Of a DNA stretch of 44,166 nucleotides, positions 1-7,695 are shown one piece after another (the stretch's first letter is position 1; each line of letters opens with the position of its first letter). The stretch is from Bacteroidales bacterium (lineage in GTDB: Bacteria > Bacteroidota > Bacteroidia > Bacteroidales > Bacteroidaceae). The DNA lies in assembly GCA_004555245.1 (NCBI GenBank), contig SFIS01000013.1, positions 1 through 44,166 on the forward strand. The letters are read 5' to 3'. The position numbers and the translations under genes were made by a program. The notes beneath the pieces are model-generated. The model was not told the DNA's origin and ran no database searches. It was given only the letters and a program-made list of their open reading frames with translations.

Positions 1-79
1 GTGTTAAATTCTAAAAGTGTTTGTATTTCAATAGTTTAGATATGGTTAGTTTTTGTTGCTCATGGTAGTTTCGGAGTCT

Positions 80-673
80 CTAAATACACTGATAGAAAAC
101 TACCACTCCAATACTTGTCACAGAATTCGGGATGGTGATTGATGTCAAGCCGCTGCAACCAAAGAAAGCACCATCTCCAATACTTGTCACAGAATTTGGG
201 ATGGTGATTGATTTCAAGCCGCGGCAACCTTCGAAAGCATAATCTCCAATACTTGTCACAGAATTTCCGATGGTGACTGATGTCAAGCCGCTGCATGTAG
301 AGAAAGCATTTTCTCCAATACTTGTTACAGAATTCGGGATAGTGACTGATGTCAAGCTGCTGCATGCAGATAAAGCATTTTCTCCAATACTTGTCACTGA
401 ATTCGGAATGGTGACTGATGTCAATCCGCTGCAATCATAGAAAGCCCTATATCCAATACTTGTTACGGCATAATCAACGTCGTTTACTTTAATTGAAGAA
501 GATATAGTAATGCTTCCCGAATATTTCTCTTCACCATAAGTCACTTCTGCGGTTTTACCCTCAGAATTTAAATTATAACATATTCCACCAATCCTTACAT
601 CATACGCTAATGCTGAGGTTGAGAATACTACACTTAGAATAAGTGAAAATAAAAACATAATTAACTTTTTCAT
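80..673 (-). CDS. BspA-like leucine-rich repeat protein, short
   Basis: Secreted protein of about 197 residues. An N-terminal signal peptide (MKKLIMF followed by a hydrophobic stretch ending near SALA) precedes a short non-repeat segment and then LRR_5 (BspA/Treponema pallidum type) repeats of 23 residues built around NSVTSIG, AF and C-SGLTS-VTIP. I start it at MKKL (673) rather than six codons upstream because the signal peptide then begins normally. The protein stops inside a repeat (FYQCI, then a stop) with no C-terminal domain. BspA-family proteins are often longer and bind host matrix proteins or other bacteria, so this may be a shortened family member or the remains of one. Its exact ligand cannot be read from the sequence. 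Being at the window edge does not explain the stop, which is real at 80-82. Confidence 0.8.
   Translation of the reverse strand: MKKLIMFLFSLILSVVFSTSALAYDVRIGGICYNLNSEGKTAEVTYGEEKYSGSITISSSIKVNDVDYAVTSIGYRAFYDCSGLTSVTIPNSVTSIGENALSACSSLTSVTIPNSVTSIGENAFSTCSGLTSVTIGNSVTSIGDYAFEGCRGLKSITIPNSVTSIGDGAFFGCSGLTSITIPNSVTSIGVVVFYQCI
108..500 (-). repeat. 69-bp coding tandem repeats of the BspA-like gene
   Basis: The motif ccaatacttgt recurs at 108, 177, 246, 315, 384 and 453, a spacing of exactly 69 bp (23 codons) each time. These DNA repeats encode the leucine-rich repeats. Units differ by scattered substitutions, mostly around the variable residues. The near-identity at DNA level makes unit gain or loss by slippage or recombination likely. 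Confidence 0.9.
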
Positions 674-737
674 AGATTCTTCCCGACACATTTTTCAACC
701 ACAAGGTCGGGCGTTGGCATATTGTTAGTATTAAGAA

Positions 738-1253
738 TTATCTACCTTTACCTTTGAGCACGACCTTCCAGCCCTCATACCGAAGAACAAGGGAATCATC
801 GTTGATTATACTGACAGTGAAAATTTGATTGTCTATGGTGATTGTTCCTTCCTTCACCGCATACGAATACTCTCCTGCCGGAACAATCTTTGTTCCTTCA
901 GAAGTGCCATCAAGGGAATGTTGGAGTACTTCCTGAGTGAAAGAAACTTTATTGTAGGAAAACTGGCAGTAGGTTCTGCCGTTGAGCATATCGCAGGTAG
1001 CGAGGCCAATGATAGAAGATGCCTCCGTAACCTCCCAGTCGTGGGAGACGAGAAGGGCATTGAGGTCGCTAACTCTCGTTGATGTCAGTTCTTCCTCTAC
1101 GCTGTCATCAGAGGTACAAGAAGAAAAACCAAAAATTAAAAAGACAGCAAGAACAATGAGAAGGGAATTTAACGATTTACCCCTCCCAATTTGACTTACA
1201 CTGAATCGTTGTGCCATGCTGTCTGAAACGGATGCGTAGTTATACTCTTTCAT
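738..1253 (-). CDS. Putative lipoprotein, small, function unknown
   Basis: About 171 residues. A hydrophobic stretch (LLIVLAVFLIFGFSSC) followed by TSDDS looks like a lipoprotein signal with the lipidated Cys at the end, and a Ser/Asp/Glu-rich linker follows. The rest alternates polar and hydrophobic residues (YSYAVKEGTITIDN, FTVSIINDDSLVLRYEG), suggesting a small beta-sheet fold like the lipocalin-like or DUF4847-type lipoproteins common in Bacteroidales; this family link is only a resemblance. I chose the start at 1253 (MKEYN); a downstream Met at 1217 (MAQRF) would give a more usual signal peptide length. A TAATTTTG -7 element lies 21 bp upstream of the chosen start. Function not recognised. 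Confidence 0.6.
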   Translation of the reverse strand: MKEYNYASVSDSMAQRFSVSQIGRGKSLNSLLIVLAVFLIFGFSSCTSDDSVEEELTSTRVSDLNALLVSHDWEVTEASSIIGLATCDMLNGRTYCQFSYNKVSFTQEVLQHSLDGTSEGTKIVPAGEYSYAVKEGTITIDNQIFTVSIINDDSLVLRYEGWKVVLKGKGR

Positions 1254-1273
1254 AGATAACACATTCGATTTTG

Positions 1274-1281
1274 CAAAATTA
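1274..1281 (-). promoter_or_regulatory. Bacteroidetes -7 box upstream of the lipoprotein gene
   Basis: The minus strand reads TAATTTTG, matching TAnnTTTG. It is in an AT-rich stretch just upstream of the lipoprotein start. A TTTG at 1293-1296 is only 11 bp away, closer than the usual 19-21, so the -33 element is unclear. Confidence 0.5.
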
Positions 1282-1384
1282 TATAAAAAAAACAAAACTC
1301 CGAAAAAAATGCTTGATTTTTTCTTAGCGAGGTAGAAAAAAGCATATTATTGGCGAAAACGAAGCAATGCAGTTCTCTTTTTTC

Positions 1385-1527
1385 ATAAGTAGTGTGCAAA
1401 ATTATTTATATAATCCTTGCACCGCCTACTGCGCATTATCAGCAAGTGACAACAGTCGAGTAGGATTCACTACACTCCTTTATGTCACATCACCTACTTA
1501 TAAAAATAATTTTGCACACCTACTTAT
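1385..1527. mobile_element. MITE-like 143-bp element with terminal inverted repeats
   Basis: The left arm (1385-1413) and right arm (1498-1527) are inverted copies of about 29-30 nt. Both read ATAAGTAG(G)TGTGCAAAATT then ATTT(A/T)TATAA from the outside inwards, differing by one indel and one substitution. The spacer is 84 bp and encodes nothing recognisable. Each arm contains TAATTTTG reading outwards, so both ends could act as promoters. I see no clear target-site duplication and no transposase, so the mobile-element call rests only on the paired arms. Confidence 0.45.
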
Positions 1528-1533
1528 AACACC

Positions 1534-1576
1534 AAATCCGGACCTTCCCGATGTGTTACGGGAGAGTCCGGATTTT
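1534..1576 (-). terminator. Strong intrinsic terminator downstream of rfbB
   Basis: A long hairpin: AAATCCGGAC-ct-TCCCG pairs with CGGGA-ga-GTCCGGATTT around an 8-nt loop. On the minus strand the stem runs into ATTTGG, so it can end the MATE-rfbB transcript. It is nearly symmetric and may also work on the other strand. Confidence 0.75.
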
Positions 1577-1635
1577 CAGTTCCTGCATCGTGCCAGTGCC
1601 GTACATGCAGGTGTCGTGGCTGTGTCAGGGGGTGT

Positions 1636-2769
1636 TTATCTGTCTTTGTACATGCTGTCGTAGTATTTCTCGTATTCGCCGGATGTGATGTTGTCCATCC
1701 ATTCTTCGTTGTCGAGATACCAGCGGACGGTGCGTTCTATGCCCTCCTCGAACTGCAGCGAGGGTTCCCATCCCAGTTCGCGTTGCAGCTTGCGGCTGTC
1801 GATGGCGTAGCGTGCGTCGTGTCCGAGACGGTCGGTAACGTATGTGATGAGGTTGAGGTCTTCGCCCTCTTCGCGTCCGAGCAGTCTGTCAACGGTTTTT
1901 ATGACAACCTTTATGATGTCGATGTTCTTCCATTCGTTGAAACCTCCGATGTTGTACGTCTCCGCTACGGTGCCTTTATGGAAGATGAGGTCGATGGCTC
2001 GTGCGTGGTCTTCTACGAAGAGCCAGTCGCGCACATTCTCGCCTTTGCCATATACGGGCAGCGGTTTGCGGTGGCGTATGTTGTTGATGAAGAGCGGTAT
2101 GAGTTTCTCCGGGAACTGGTAGGGGCCGTAGTTGTTCGAGCAGTTGGTGACTATTGTCGGCATGCCGTAGGTGTCGTGGAATGCGCGGACGAAATGGTCG
2201 GAGCCGGCTTTCGATGCGGAGTATGGCGAGTGCGGGTTGTATTTCGTTGTCTCGAGGAAGAAGTCGTTGCCGTATGCTGCGTGGTGTGTCGTGCTTGATG
2301 CTGCCGTGGTGAACGGCGAGGGCACGCCCTGCGGCTCTGTCAGCTCAAGTGCGCCATACACCTCGTCGGTGGAGATGTGGTAGAAGCGTTTGCCCTCGTA
2401 TCTCTCGGGCTGCGATTCCCAGTAGGTCTTTGCCGCCTGCAGTAGCGACAGCGTGCCCATGACGTTGGTGCGGGCGAAGGTGAAGGGGTCCTTGATGCTG
2501 CGATCTACGTGGCTCTCGGCTGCGAGGTGTATGATGCCATCTACTTTCTCTTCCTGCATGAGGGCGAGGAAGGCATCGAAGTCGCAGATGTCCATCTTCA
2601 CGAAACGGTAGTTCGGGCTGTCCTCGATGTCTTTCAGGTTGGCGAGGTTGCCGGCGTAGGTCAGCTTGTCGAGATTGATGATGCGATACTCGGGGTATTT
2701 CTTTACGAAGAGGCGGACCACATGCGAGCCTATGAAGCCTGCGCCGCCGGTGATGACGATTGTTTTCAT
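1636..2769 (-). CDS. rfbB: dTDP-glucose 4,6-dehydratase
   Basis: Converts dTDP-glucose to dTDP-4-keto-6-deoxyglucose, the NAD-dependent step leading to dTDP-rhamnose and related surface sugars. The 377 residues show the extended SDR pattern: NAD-binding GGAGFIG at 8-14, HLAAESHVDRS near 81-91, the catalytic STDEVYG (Thr134, Asp135, Glu136) and YxxxK (Tyr183, Lys187). It is slightly longer than enterobacterial RfbB because of an insertion at about 143-175, which I believe is common in Bacteroidales homologues. The gene lies 37 bp downstream of the MATE gene and is probably co-transcribed with it. No other rhamnose-pathway gene (rfbA, C or D) is in the window, so this copy is detached from a sugar operon. 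Start at ATG 2769, just before the Rossmann strand. Confidence 0.95.
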   Translation of the reverse strand: MKTIVITGGAGFIGSHVVRLFVKKYPEYRIINLDKLTYAGNLANLKDIEDSPNYRFVKMDICDFDAFLALMQEEKVDGIIHLAAESHVDRSIKDPFTFARTNVMGTLSLLQAAKTYWESQPERYEGKRFYHISTDEVYGALELTEPQGVPSPFTTAASSTTHHAAYGNDFFLETTKYNPHSPYSASKAGSDHFVRAFHDTYGMPTIVTNCSNNYGPYQFPEKLIPLFINNIRHRKPLPVYGKGENVRDWLFVEDHARAIDLIFHKGTVAETYNIGGFNEWKNIDIIKVVIKTVDRLLGREEGEDLNLITYVTDRLGHDARYAIDSRKLQRELGWEPSLQFEEGIERTVRWYLDNEEWMDNITSGEYEKYYDSMYKDR

Positions 2770-2806
2770 TGTGGTGTATGTTGTCTTGTTTGATATTTTC
2801 GGTATG

Positions 2807-4324
2807 TCAGTCTCCGTTCGAGTTTTCCTCTTCCGGCATCTGCGATGCCCCTGCCTGCGGCGCCATTCCGCGCGGTGTGGCGCCGTTGCGCGAGGTGTAG
2901 TAGCTGTATGTCCTTCTGAATCTGTCGTGTTCCGGCTCTCTCATCTCTATCTCCGTCTCGCCCGACAGCGTGTCTGTCTTCACTCTGAAGCGCCGCATAT
3001 ATACTACCATGAACCATGCGGCGATGAGGGCTGCGAGGGCGTCGCTGGCAGGCATTGAAACCCATACGCCGTCGATGCCGAACATACTTGAGAGCACCAC
3101 GAGTGCAGGCAGGAGGATGAGCATCTGTCTCGAGAGCGAGAGGAAGATGCTGATTTTTGCCTTGCCGATGCTCTGGAAGAAATTGATGATGACCATCTGA
3201 TAGCCTATCACCGGCAGCACGGCGGCATTGATGCGCAGGCCGTGTACTGCGATGTCGTGCAGCTCGCGGTCGGTAGTGAAGAGTGAGATGCAGGGCGAGG
3301 TGAACACTTCGCAGACAATCCATCCCGTCGTGGTGACGGCGGTGGCTGCGATGATGGCATATTTCACCGCCTTCATCATGCGGCTGTAGTTCTTTGCGCC
3401 GTAGTTGTAGCCCACGATAGGCTGCATGCCCTGGTTGATGCCCATGCCCACCATGATGAAGATGAAGACGAGGCGGTTGCCGATGCCGTAGGCTCCCACG
3501 GCAAGGTCGCCGCCATATCCCACCAGTGCGTTGTTGATGAAGATGACGACGATGCAGGCGCAGGCGTTGATGGCGAAGGGCGACATGCCGATGCTCAGGA
3601 TGTCGCGCACCAGACGGCCCTTCAGCGCATAGATGCCCCGGCGCAGGTGGAGCAGCTCTTTCTTGTCGCTCATCAGCCACAGCTGCCATGTCAGTGCCAT
3701 CAGCTGCGACAGGATGGTGGCGTAGGCGGCGCCGCGGATGCCCATGCCGAAGGTGTAGATGAAGAGCGGGTCGAGCATCGTGTTCATCACCACGGTGAAC
3801 ATCGTGGCGTACATCGCATGGCGGGGCTTTGAGGCGGCGCGCAACACGGCGTTCATGCCGAAATACAGATGCGTCACGGCGTTGCCTACAAGGATGACCT
3901 CCATGTATTCCCGGGCGTAGGGCAGTGTCTTCTCCGTTCCGCCGAAGAATGTCAGTATGGGGTCGAGAAAGGCGAGGCAGCCCACGGCAAACATCACACC
4001 GACAACGATGTTCAGCGTCACGTTGTTGCCCAGAATGTTCTGTGCCTCGGCATAACGCTTCTGTCCCAGACGCACGCTGATGAGGGTGGACGAGCCGACA
4101 CCTATCGCCGCGCCGAATGCGGCGGTGAGGTTCATGAACGGGAAGGTGATGGCAAGGCCCGCTATTGCCAGCGGACCGACACCCTGGCCGATGAATATCG
4201 AGTCAACCATATTGTAGAGCGAGCTTGCAACCATGGCGATGATGGCAGGCAGAGCATATTGCATGAGGAGGCTGCCTACGGGGCGCGTGCCCAATTCCAA
4301 TGTTATTTTGTCTTTTCTGTTCAT
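2807..4324 (-). CDS. MATE family multidrug/Na+ efflux transporter
   Basis: Inner-membrane antiporter of the multi-antimicrobial extrusion family, about 505 residues with roughly 12 hydrophobic helices. The start is set at MNRKDKITLELGT (4324) because the 35 codons upstream do not resemble the family. Typical features are LPAIIAMVASSLYNMVDSIF in helix 1 (the LGT-P-x-LL lead-in is also standard), GxGxSTLIS in helix 3, and GxNQGMQPIVGYNYGA around residue 270. The last 60 residues after the final helix are a polar tail rich in Arg, Glu and Ser (from about RFRVKTDTLSG) not seen in short MATE proteins. Substrates cannot be told from sequence. It precedes rfbB, possibly as a two-gene transcript. Confidence 0.9.
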   Translation of the reverse strand: MNRKDKITLELGTRPVGSLLMQYALPAIIAMVASSLYNMVDSIFIGQGVGPLAIAGLAITFPFMNLTAAFGAAIGVGSSTLISVRLGQKRYAEAQNILGNNVTLNIVVGVMFAVGCLAFLDPILTFFGGTEKTLPYAREYMEVILVGNAVTHLYFGMNAVLRAASKPRHAMYATMFTVVMNTMLDPLFIYTFGMGIRGAAYATILSQLMALTWQLWLMSDKKELLHLRRGIYALKGRLVRDILSIGMSPFAINACACIVVIFINNALVGYGGDLAVGAYGIGNRLVFIFIMVGMGINQGMQPIVGYNYGAKNYSRMMKAVKYAIIAATAVTTTGWIVCEVFTSPCISLFTTDRELHDIAVHGLRINAAVLPVIGYQMVIINFFQSIGKAKISIFLSLSRQMLILLPALVVLSSMFGIDGVWVSMPASDALAALIAAWFMVVYMRRFRVKTDTLSGETEIEMREPEHDRFRRTYSYYTSRNGATPRGMAPQAGASQMPEEENSNGD

Positions 4325-4446
4325 CGTTATTCCGATTTCATGTTGTCTGGGACATGAGACGACTGCACGGCGTATGACAGGCGGCAAAAGGGGGGAGATG
4401 TGCCTGAGCCGGCAGTCCGTACAACGCATCCTGAAAATATTATCTG

Positions 4447-4505
4447 CAAAATTACAAAAAAATATTCATTTTGCATGATGATACCGATAATTTTGATTAA
4501 TTTTG
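4447..4505. promoter_or_regulatory. Divergent promoter region between MATE and subtilase genes
   Basis: A minus-strand TAATTTTG at 4447-4454 faces the MATE gene. Two plus-strand TAATTTTG boxes at 4488-4495 and 4498-4505 face the subtilase. The -33 partners are weak. The position, in the AT-rich part of the 348-bp gap between divergent genes, makes these the likely start sites. This would leave a plus-strand leader of about 160 nt. Confidence 0.5.
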
Positions 4506-4573
4506 CACAATTCTAACATACGATTAATTCGTCAACTACGTTCTTTTACGACAACAGGTACAAAAGATTACTG

Positions 4574-4662
4574 TTGTCAACTGAAATACTCGTCAGCTTG
4601 TCAACTGACCATAATCAACTCGTCAACTGAACAGAATCAACTCGTCAACCGACAATACAAAC
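4574..4662 (+). repeat. Iterated GTCAACT leader repeats before the subtilase gene
   Basis: Successive units ttgtcaactgaaat..., ttgtcaactgaccataatca (4598-4619), tcgtcaactgaacagaatca (4620-4641) and tcgtcaaccgacaa (from 4642) have a 22-24 bp period. They end about 10 bp before the start codon. Similar GTCAACT units occur before menG and the DEAD-box gene. Confidence 0.75.
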
Positions 4663-4672
4663 AACCATACTA

Positions 4673-6073
4673 ATGAACCGACAACTCGCAACCATCCTCC
4701 TCCTGCTCTGCATCTCACTGTACGCCATGCCGCAGGACAGTGCCGTGCCGCGCAAGAAAGCATATCCCGGCGGCAAATGCTACATGATGAGAGTCACGCT
4801 GAGAGACAAGCAGGCGAACCGGTGCAGCTTGCAGAATCCGCAGGACTTCCTCTCGCAGAAAGCGCTTCAGCGGCGCAGGAGGCAGGGCATAGAAGTCGAT
4901 TCTACCGATCTCCCCGTCAGCGACGCATACATCACCGGGCTGCAGCAGTGCGGGATGGAGATTGTCACGAAAAGCAAATGGAACAACACCGTCGTCGTGA
5001 AGGCAAAGAGCATGTCGGCTTTCAAGCAGGTGGCGCGTCTGCCGTATGTCACGCAGACACGTCTCGTGTGGATCTCGCCGGACAGCATAGCGCCGGCTGA
5101 AGGACGCCTCACAATGCGAAAAGAACTGAGAGGGTGGGGGATGGAGAGCACATCAACCTACGGCGTGGCATACGCGCAGATACATGCACTGAACGGAGAG
5201 AGCCTCCACAGACGCAACTTCATGGGCGACGGAATGACGATTGCGGTGCTCGACGGCGGATTCATGAACGTTGACCGCATCCCCGCTTTCTCAACGGTGA
5301 AAATAGCCGGTACGGCGGATGTCGTCAATCCGGACAAGAAGACGATGTTCCGCAATGTCGATCACGGCACGAAGGTGCTGTCAACCATGGCCCTCAATGT
5401 CGAAGAAAGATATGTCGGCACGGCACCGAACGCCGCCTACTGGCTCATACGGTGCGAAGACAACGAGAGCGAGCAGCTTGTAGAAGAAGACTATTGGGCT
5501 GCGGCGGCAGAGATTGCGGATTCCGTAGGGGCAGACATCATCACCAGCTCGTTGGGCTACAGCGAGTTCGACCATAAGACGATGTCACACCGATATGCCG
5601 AACTCGACGGCATGACATCTGTCTGCTCGAGAGCGGCGTCGATGCTCGCGTCGAAAGGCATTGTGATGGTAAGCAGCGCAGGCAACGAGGGTATGGGCTC
5701 GTGGAAAAAAATCAACGTCCCCGCAGATGCAAGAGACATAATCACTGTCGGAGCTGTCACGCCGGCGCGGAAGAACGCCGCTTTCTCAAGCATCGGCCCC
5801 TCTGCCGACAACCGCACAAAGCCGGACGTCATGGCATACGGTTCGCCGGCTGCCGTAGTGACCGGAAGAGGGTCGCTGCTGAACGATATGGGGACATCGT
5901 TCGCCGCACCGCAGGTGGCAGGACTGATAGCATGCCTATGGCAGGCTCATCCCGAAAAAACGGCGAAACAGATTGTTGACACCGTAAGAAAAACTGCCGA
6001 CAACTATAACACGCCTGACAACATCTACGGATTCGGCATCCCTGACTTCTCGAAAGCCATGAACGCAAGATAA
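4673..6073 (+). CDS. Secreted S8 (subtilisin-like) serine peptidase
   Basis: Subtilase of 466 residues with a signal peptide (about 1-20, LLLLCISLYAMPQ). A propeptide-like region with VTLRDK, SQKALQRRRRQG and two strand-rich segments precedes the catalytic domain. The catalytic triad is visible: Asp194 in AVLDGGF, His231 in DHGTKV and Ser409 in GTSFAAP, with oxyanion Asn338 in SAGNEG. The protein ends shortly after the domain, with no sorting tail. It is probably exported to the periplasm or surface, where it degrades or processes proteins; the substrate is unknown. It is 15 bp upstream of xseA, so it may share a transcript with a DNA-repair enzyme, an odd pairing in function. Confidence 0.9.
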   Translation: MNRQLATILLLLCISLYAMPQDSAVPRKKAYPGGKCYMMRVTLRDKQANRCSLQNPQDFLSQKALQRRRRQGIEVDSTDLPVSDAYITGLQQCGMEIVTKSKWNNTVVVKAKSMSAFKQVARLPYVTQTRLVWISPDSIAPAEGRLTMRKELRGWGMESTSTYGVAYAQIHALNGESLHRRNFMGDGMTIAVLDGGFMNVDRIPAFSTVKIAGTADVVNPDKKTMFRNVDHGTKVLSTMALNVEERYVGTAPNAAYWLIRCEDNESEQLVEEDYWAAAAEIADSVGADIITSSLGYSEFDHKTMSHRYAELDGMTSVCSRAASMLASKGIVMVSSAGNEGMGSWKKINVPADARDIITVGAVTPARKNAAFSSIGPSADNRTKPDVMAYGSPAAVVTGRGSLLNDMGTSFAAPQVAGLIACLWQAHPEKTAKQIVDTVRKTADNYNTPDNIYGFGIPDFSKAMNAR

Positions 6074-6088
6074 ACATACACAACTACT

Positions 6089-7405
6089 ATGTCCACTATA
6101 CTCACACTCTACGAACTCAACAATCTCTTGCGCGACGTGATAGAGGAGACCATGCCCGACCAGTATTGGGTGAAGGCGGAAATAGCCAACGCCAACGAAT
6201 ACCGCGGACATCTCTATCTCGAACTCGTGCAGAAGGACAAGGCAGCCAACACGCCCATAGCACGCGCACAGGCGAGATGCTGGGCAAACACATGGATGCC
6301 GGCACGGGCGAACTTCGAGCGCGTCACGGGACAGAGACTGAAAGCCGGTATGGAGGTCTTGCTGAGAGTATATGCGCAATACCATGAGGCATACGGCTTC
6401 TCGTGGATAGTGACTGACATCGACCCGACCTTCACCCTCGGAGACATGGCGCGCCGACGCAACGAGATTATCAGACAGCTGAAGGAAGAAGGCGTGTTCG
6501 ACATGCAGAAACAACTCGCTCTGCCTCTCTTCTGTCAGAGAATAGCCGTCATCTCCAGCCAGACGGCGGCGGGCTACGGAGACTTCTGCCGACAGCTCTA
6601 CGACAACCCGAAAGGCTACGCCTTCAGCACACAGCTCTTCCCCGCTGTCATGCAGGGAGAGAAGGTCGAAGAATCTGTCGTGGCTGCACTCGACTGTATC
6701 TACAAGCGCGTCAGCGACTTCGACTGCGTGGTCATAATACGGGGCGGAGGCGCGACATCAGACCTCTCAGGCTTCGACACGCTGCAACTCGCCGAGAATG
6801 TAGCCAACTTCCCGCTGCCTGTAATAACCGGCATAGGACACGAACGCGACGAGAGCGTCATCGACATGGTGGCACACACACGGGTGAAGACACCTACGGC
6901 TGCCGCTGCATTGCTTGTCGATAGGCTCGAGGCTGTGGGACAACGCCTCGACACGTGGACTGCCGCAATAGGCATGGCGGCCAGAAGACGCCTCGAAACG
7001 GAAGCCCTGAGACTGACAGCGGCTGAAGGGAAAATCCCCGCCATGGCTGCCGTCATCATCGAACGCGGCGGGAAGAAACTCGAACACACTGCGAAAGACA
7101 TCTCAATCGCGGCAGCCAAATGCCTCATGGCACACGCACAGCATATTGCCAAGCTCGAAGTGAGAATGCCAATGGCAATACAGAGATTCGTAGAACGAAA
7201 GGCGCAGCAGCTCGCACTGTGCCGGCAGCGGACCGAAATGCTCAACCCGCAACGCATACTCAACCTCGGATATTCGATGACGACATGCAACGGGAAAATC
7301 GTAAAACAGGCGGCGGCACTCAAGCCGGGACAGACCATAACAACCACACTCGCCGACGGACAACTCACGTCTGTCGTGACAGAAAACCAAGACAAAACAA
7401 CATAA
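6089..7405 (+). CDS. xseA: Exodeoxyribonuclease VII large subunit
   Basis: Catalytic subunit of exonuclease VII, which degrades single-stranded DNA from both ends into oligonucleotides; cytoplasmic. The 438 residues begin with the typical LYELNNLLRDVIEE, then the OB-fold DNA-binding domain (YWVKAEIANANEYRGHLYLEL, to about 105). The catalytic core includes VISSQTAAGYGDF, RGGGATSDLSGFD and GIGHERDESVIDMVAHTRVKTPTAAA. A long helical segment follows and a short C-terminal barrel (RILNLGYSMT, GKIVKQAAALKPGQ) closes it. The length is normal. The next gene is xseB, 3 bp downstream, as usual for this pair. Confidence 0.96.
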   Translation: MSTILTLYELNNLLRDVIEETMPDQYWVKAEIANANEYRGHLYLELVQKDKAANTPIARAQARCWANTWMPARANFERVTGQRLKAGMEVLLRVYAQYHEAYGFSWIVTDIDPTFTLGDMARRRNEIIRQLKEEGVFDMQKQLALPLFCQRIAVISSQTAAGYGDFCRQLYDNPKGYAFSTQLFPAVMQGEKVEESVVAALDCIYKRVSDFDCVVIIRGGGATSDLSGFDTLQLAENVANFPLPVITGIGHERDESVIDMVAHTRVKTPTAAAALLVDRLEAVGQRLDTWTAAIGMAARRRLETEALRLTAAEGKIPAMAAVIIERGGKKLEHTAKDISIAAAKCLMAHAQHIAKLEVRMPMAIQRFVERKAQQLALCRQRTEMLNPQRILNLGYSMTTCNGKIVKQAAALKPGQTITTTLADGQLTSVVTENQDKTT

Positions 7406-7408
7406 TCA

Positions 7409-7615
7409 ATGAAATATACTATGGACGAGAACATGAAGTATGAAACCGCCATGAAAGAGATAGAATCCATCGTGGCGGAAATGGAATCCGGGACGCTCGA
7501 ACTCGATACCCTGACCGAGAAACTGAAACGTGCACAGACACTCATACAACTGTGCAAAAAACGCCTCACTGACACCGACAACGAGGTGAAAAGGATTCTT
7601 GACAGCCAAAAATGA
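7409..7615 (+). CDS. xseB: Exodeoxyribonuclease VII small subunit
   Basis: Small helical subunit (up to 68 residues) that wraps on the large-subunit helices of exonuclease VII. It shows the family pattern: YETAMKEIESIVAEMESGTL, then LDTLTEKLKRAQTLIQLCKKRL, two helices with a turn. It starts 3 bp after the xseA stop, consistent with translational coupling. In-frame ATGs at 7421 and 7433 are alternative starts; 7433 would begin directly at the conserved helix. The downstream gap carries the ilvE promoter, so the operon probably ends here. Confidence 0.93.
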   Translation: MKYTMDENMKYETAMKEIESIVAEMESGTLELDTLTEKLKRAQTLIQLCKKRLTDTDNEVKRILDSQK

Positions 7616-7632
7616 ATTTTTTCATCACTTTT

Positions 7633-7664
7633 CTTGGCAATCTGAGGATTTTGATGTAATTTTG
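7633..7664 (+). promoter_or_regulatory. Promoter of ilvE
   Basis: CTTG at 7633-7636 and TAATTTTG at 7657-7664, spaced 20 bp, fit the Bacteroidetes -33/-7 promoter. The predicted start lies about 25 nt before the ilvE ATG. Confidence 0.7.
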
Positions 7665-7695
7665 CACTTCGATAATAATTAGAAATATTAAAGAT

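Noticed and set aside
1367..1663. 98-codon open frame on the plus strand
   Set aside because: It runs through the inverted-repeat element and the rfbB terminator and into rfbB on the other strand; no domain or start context.
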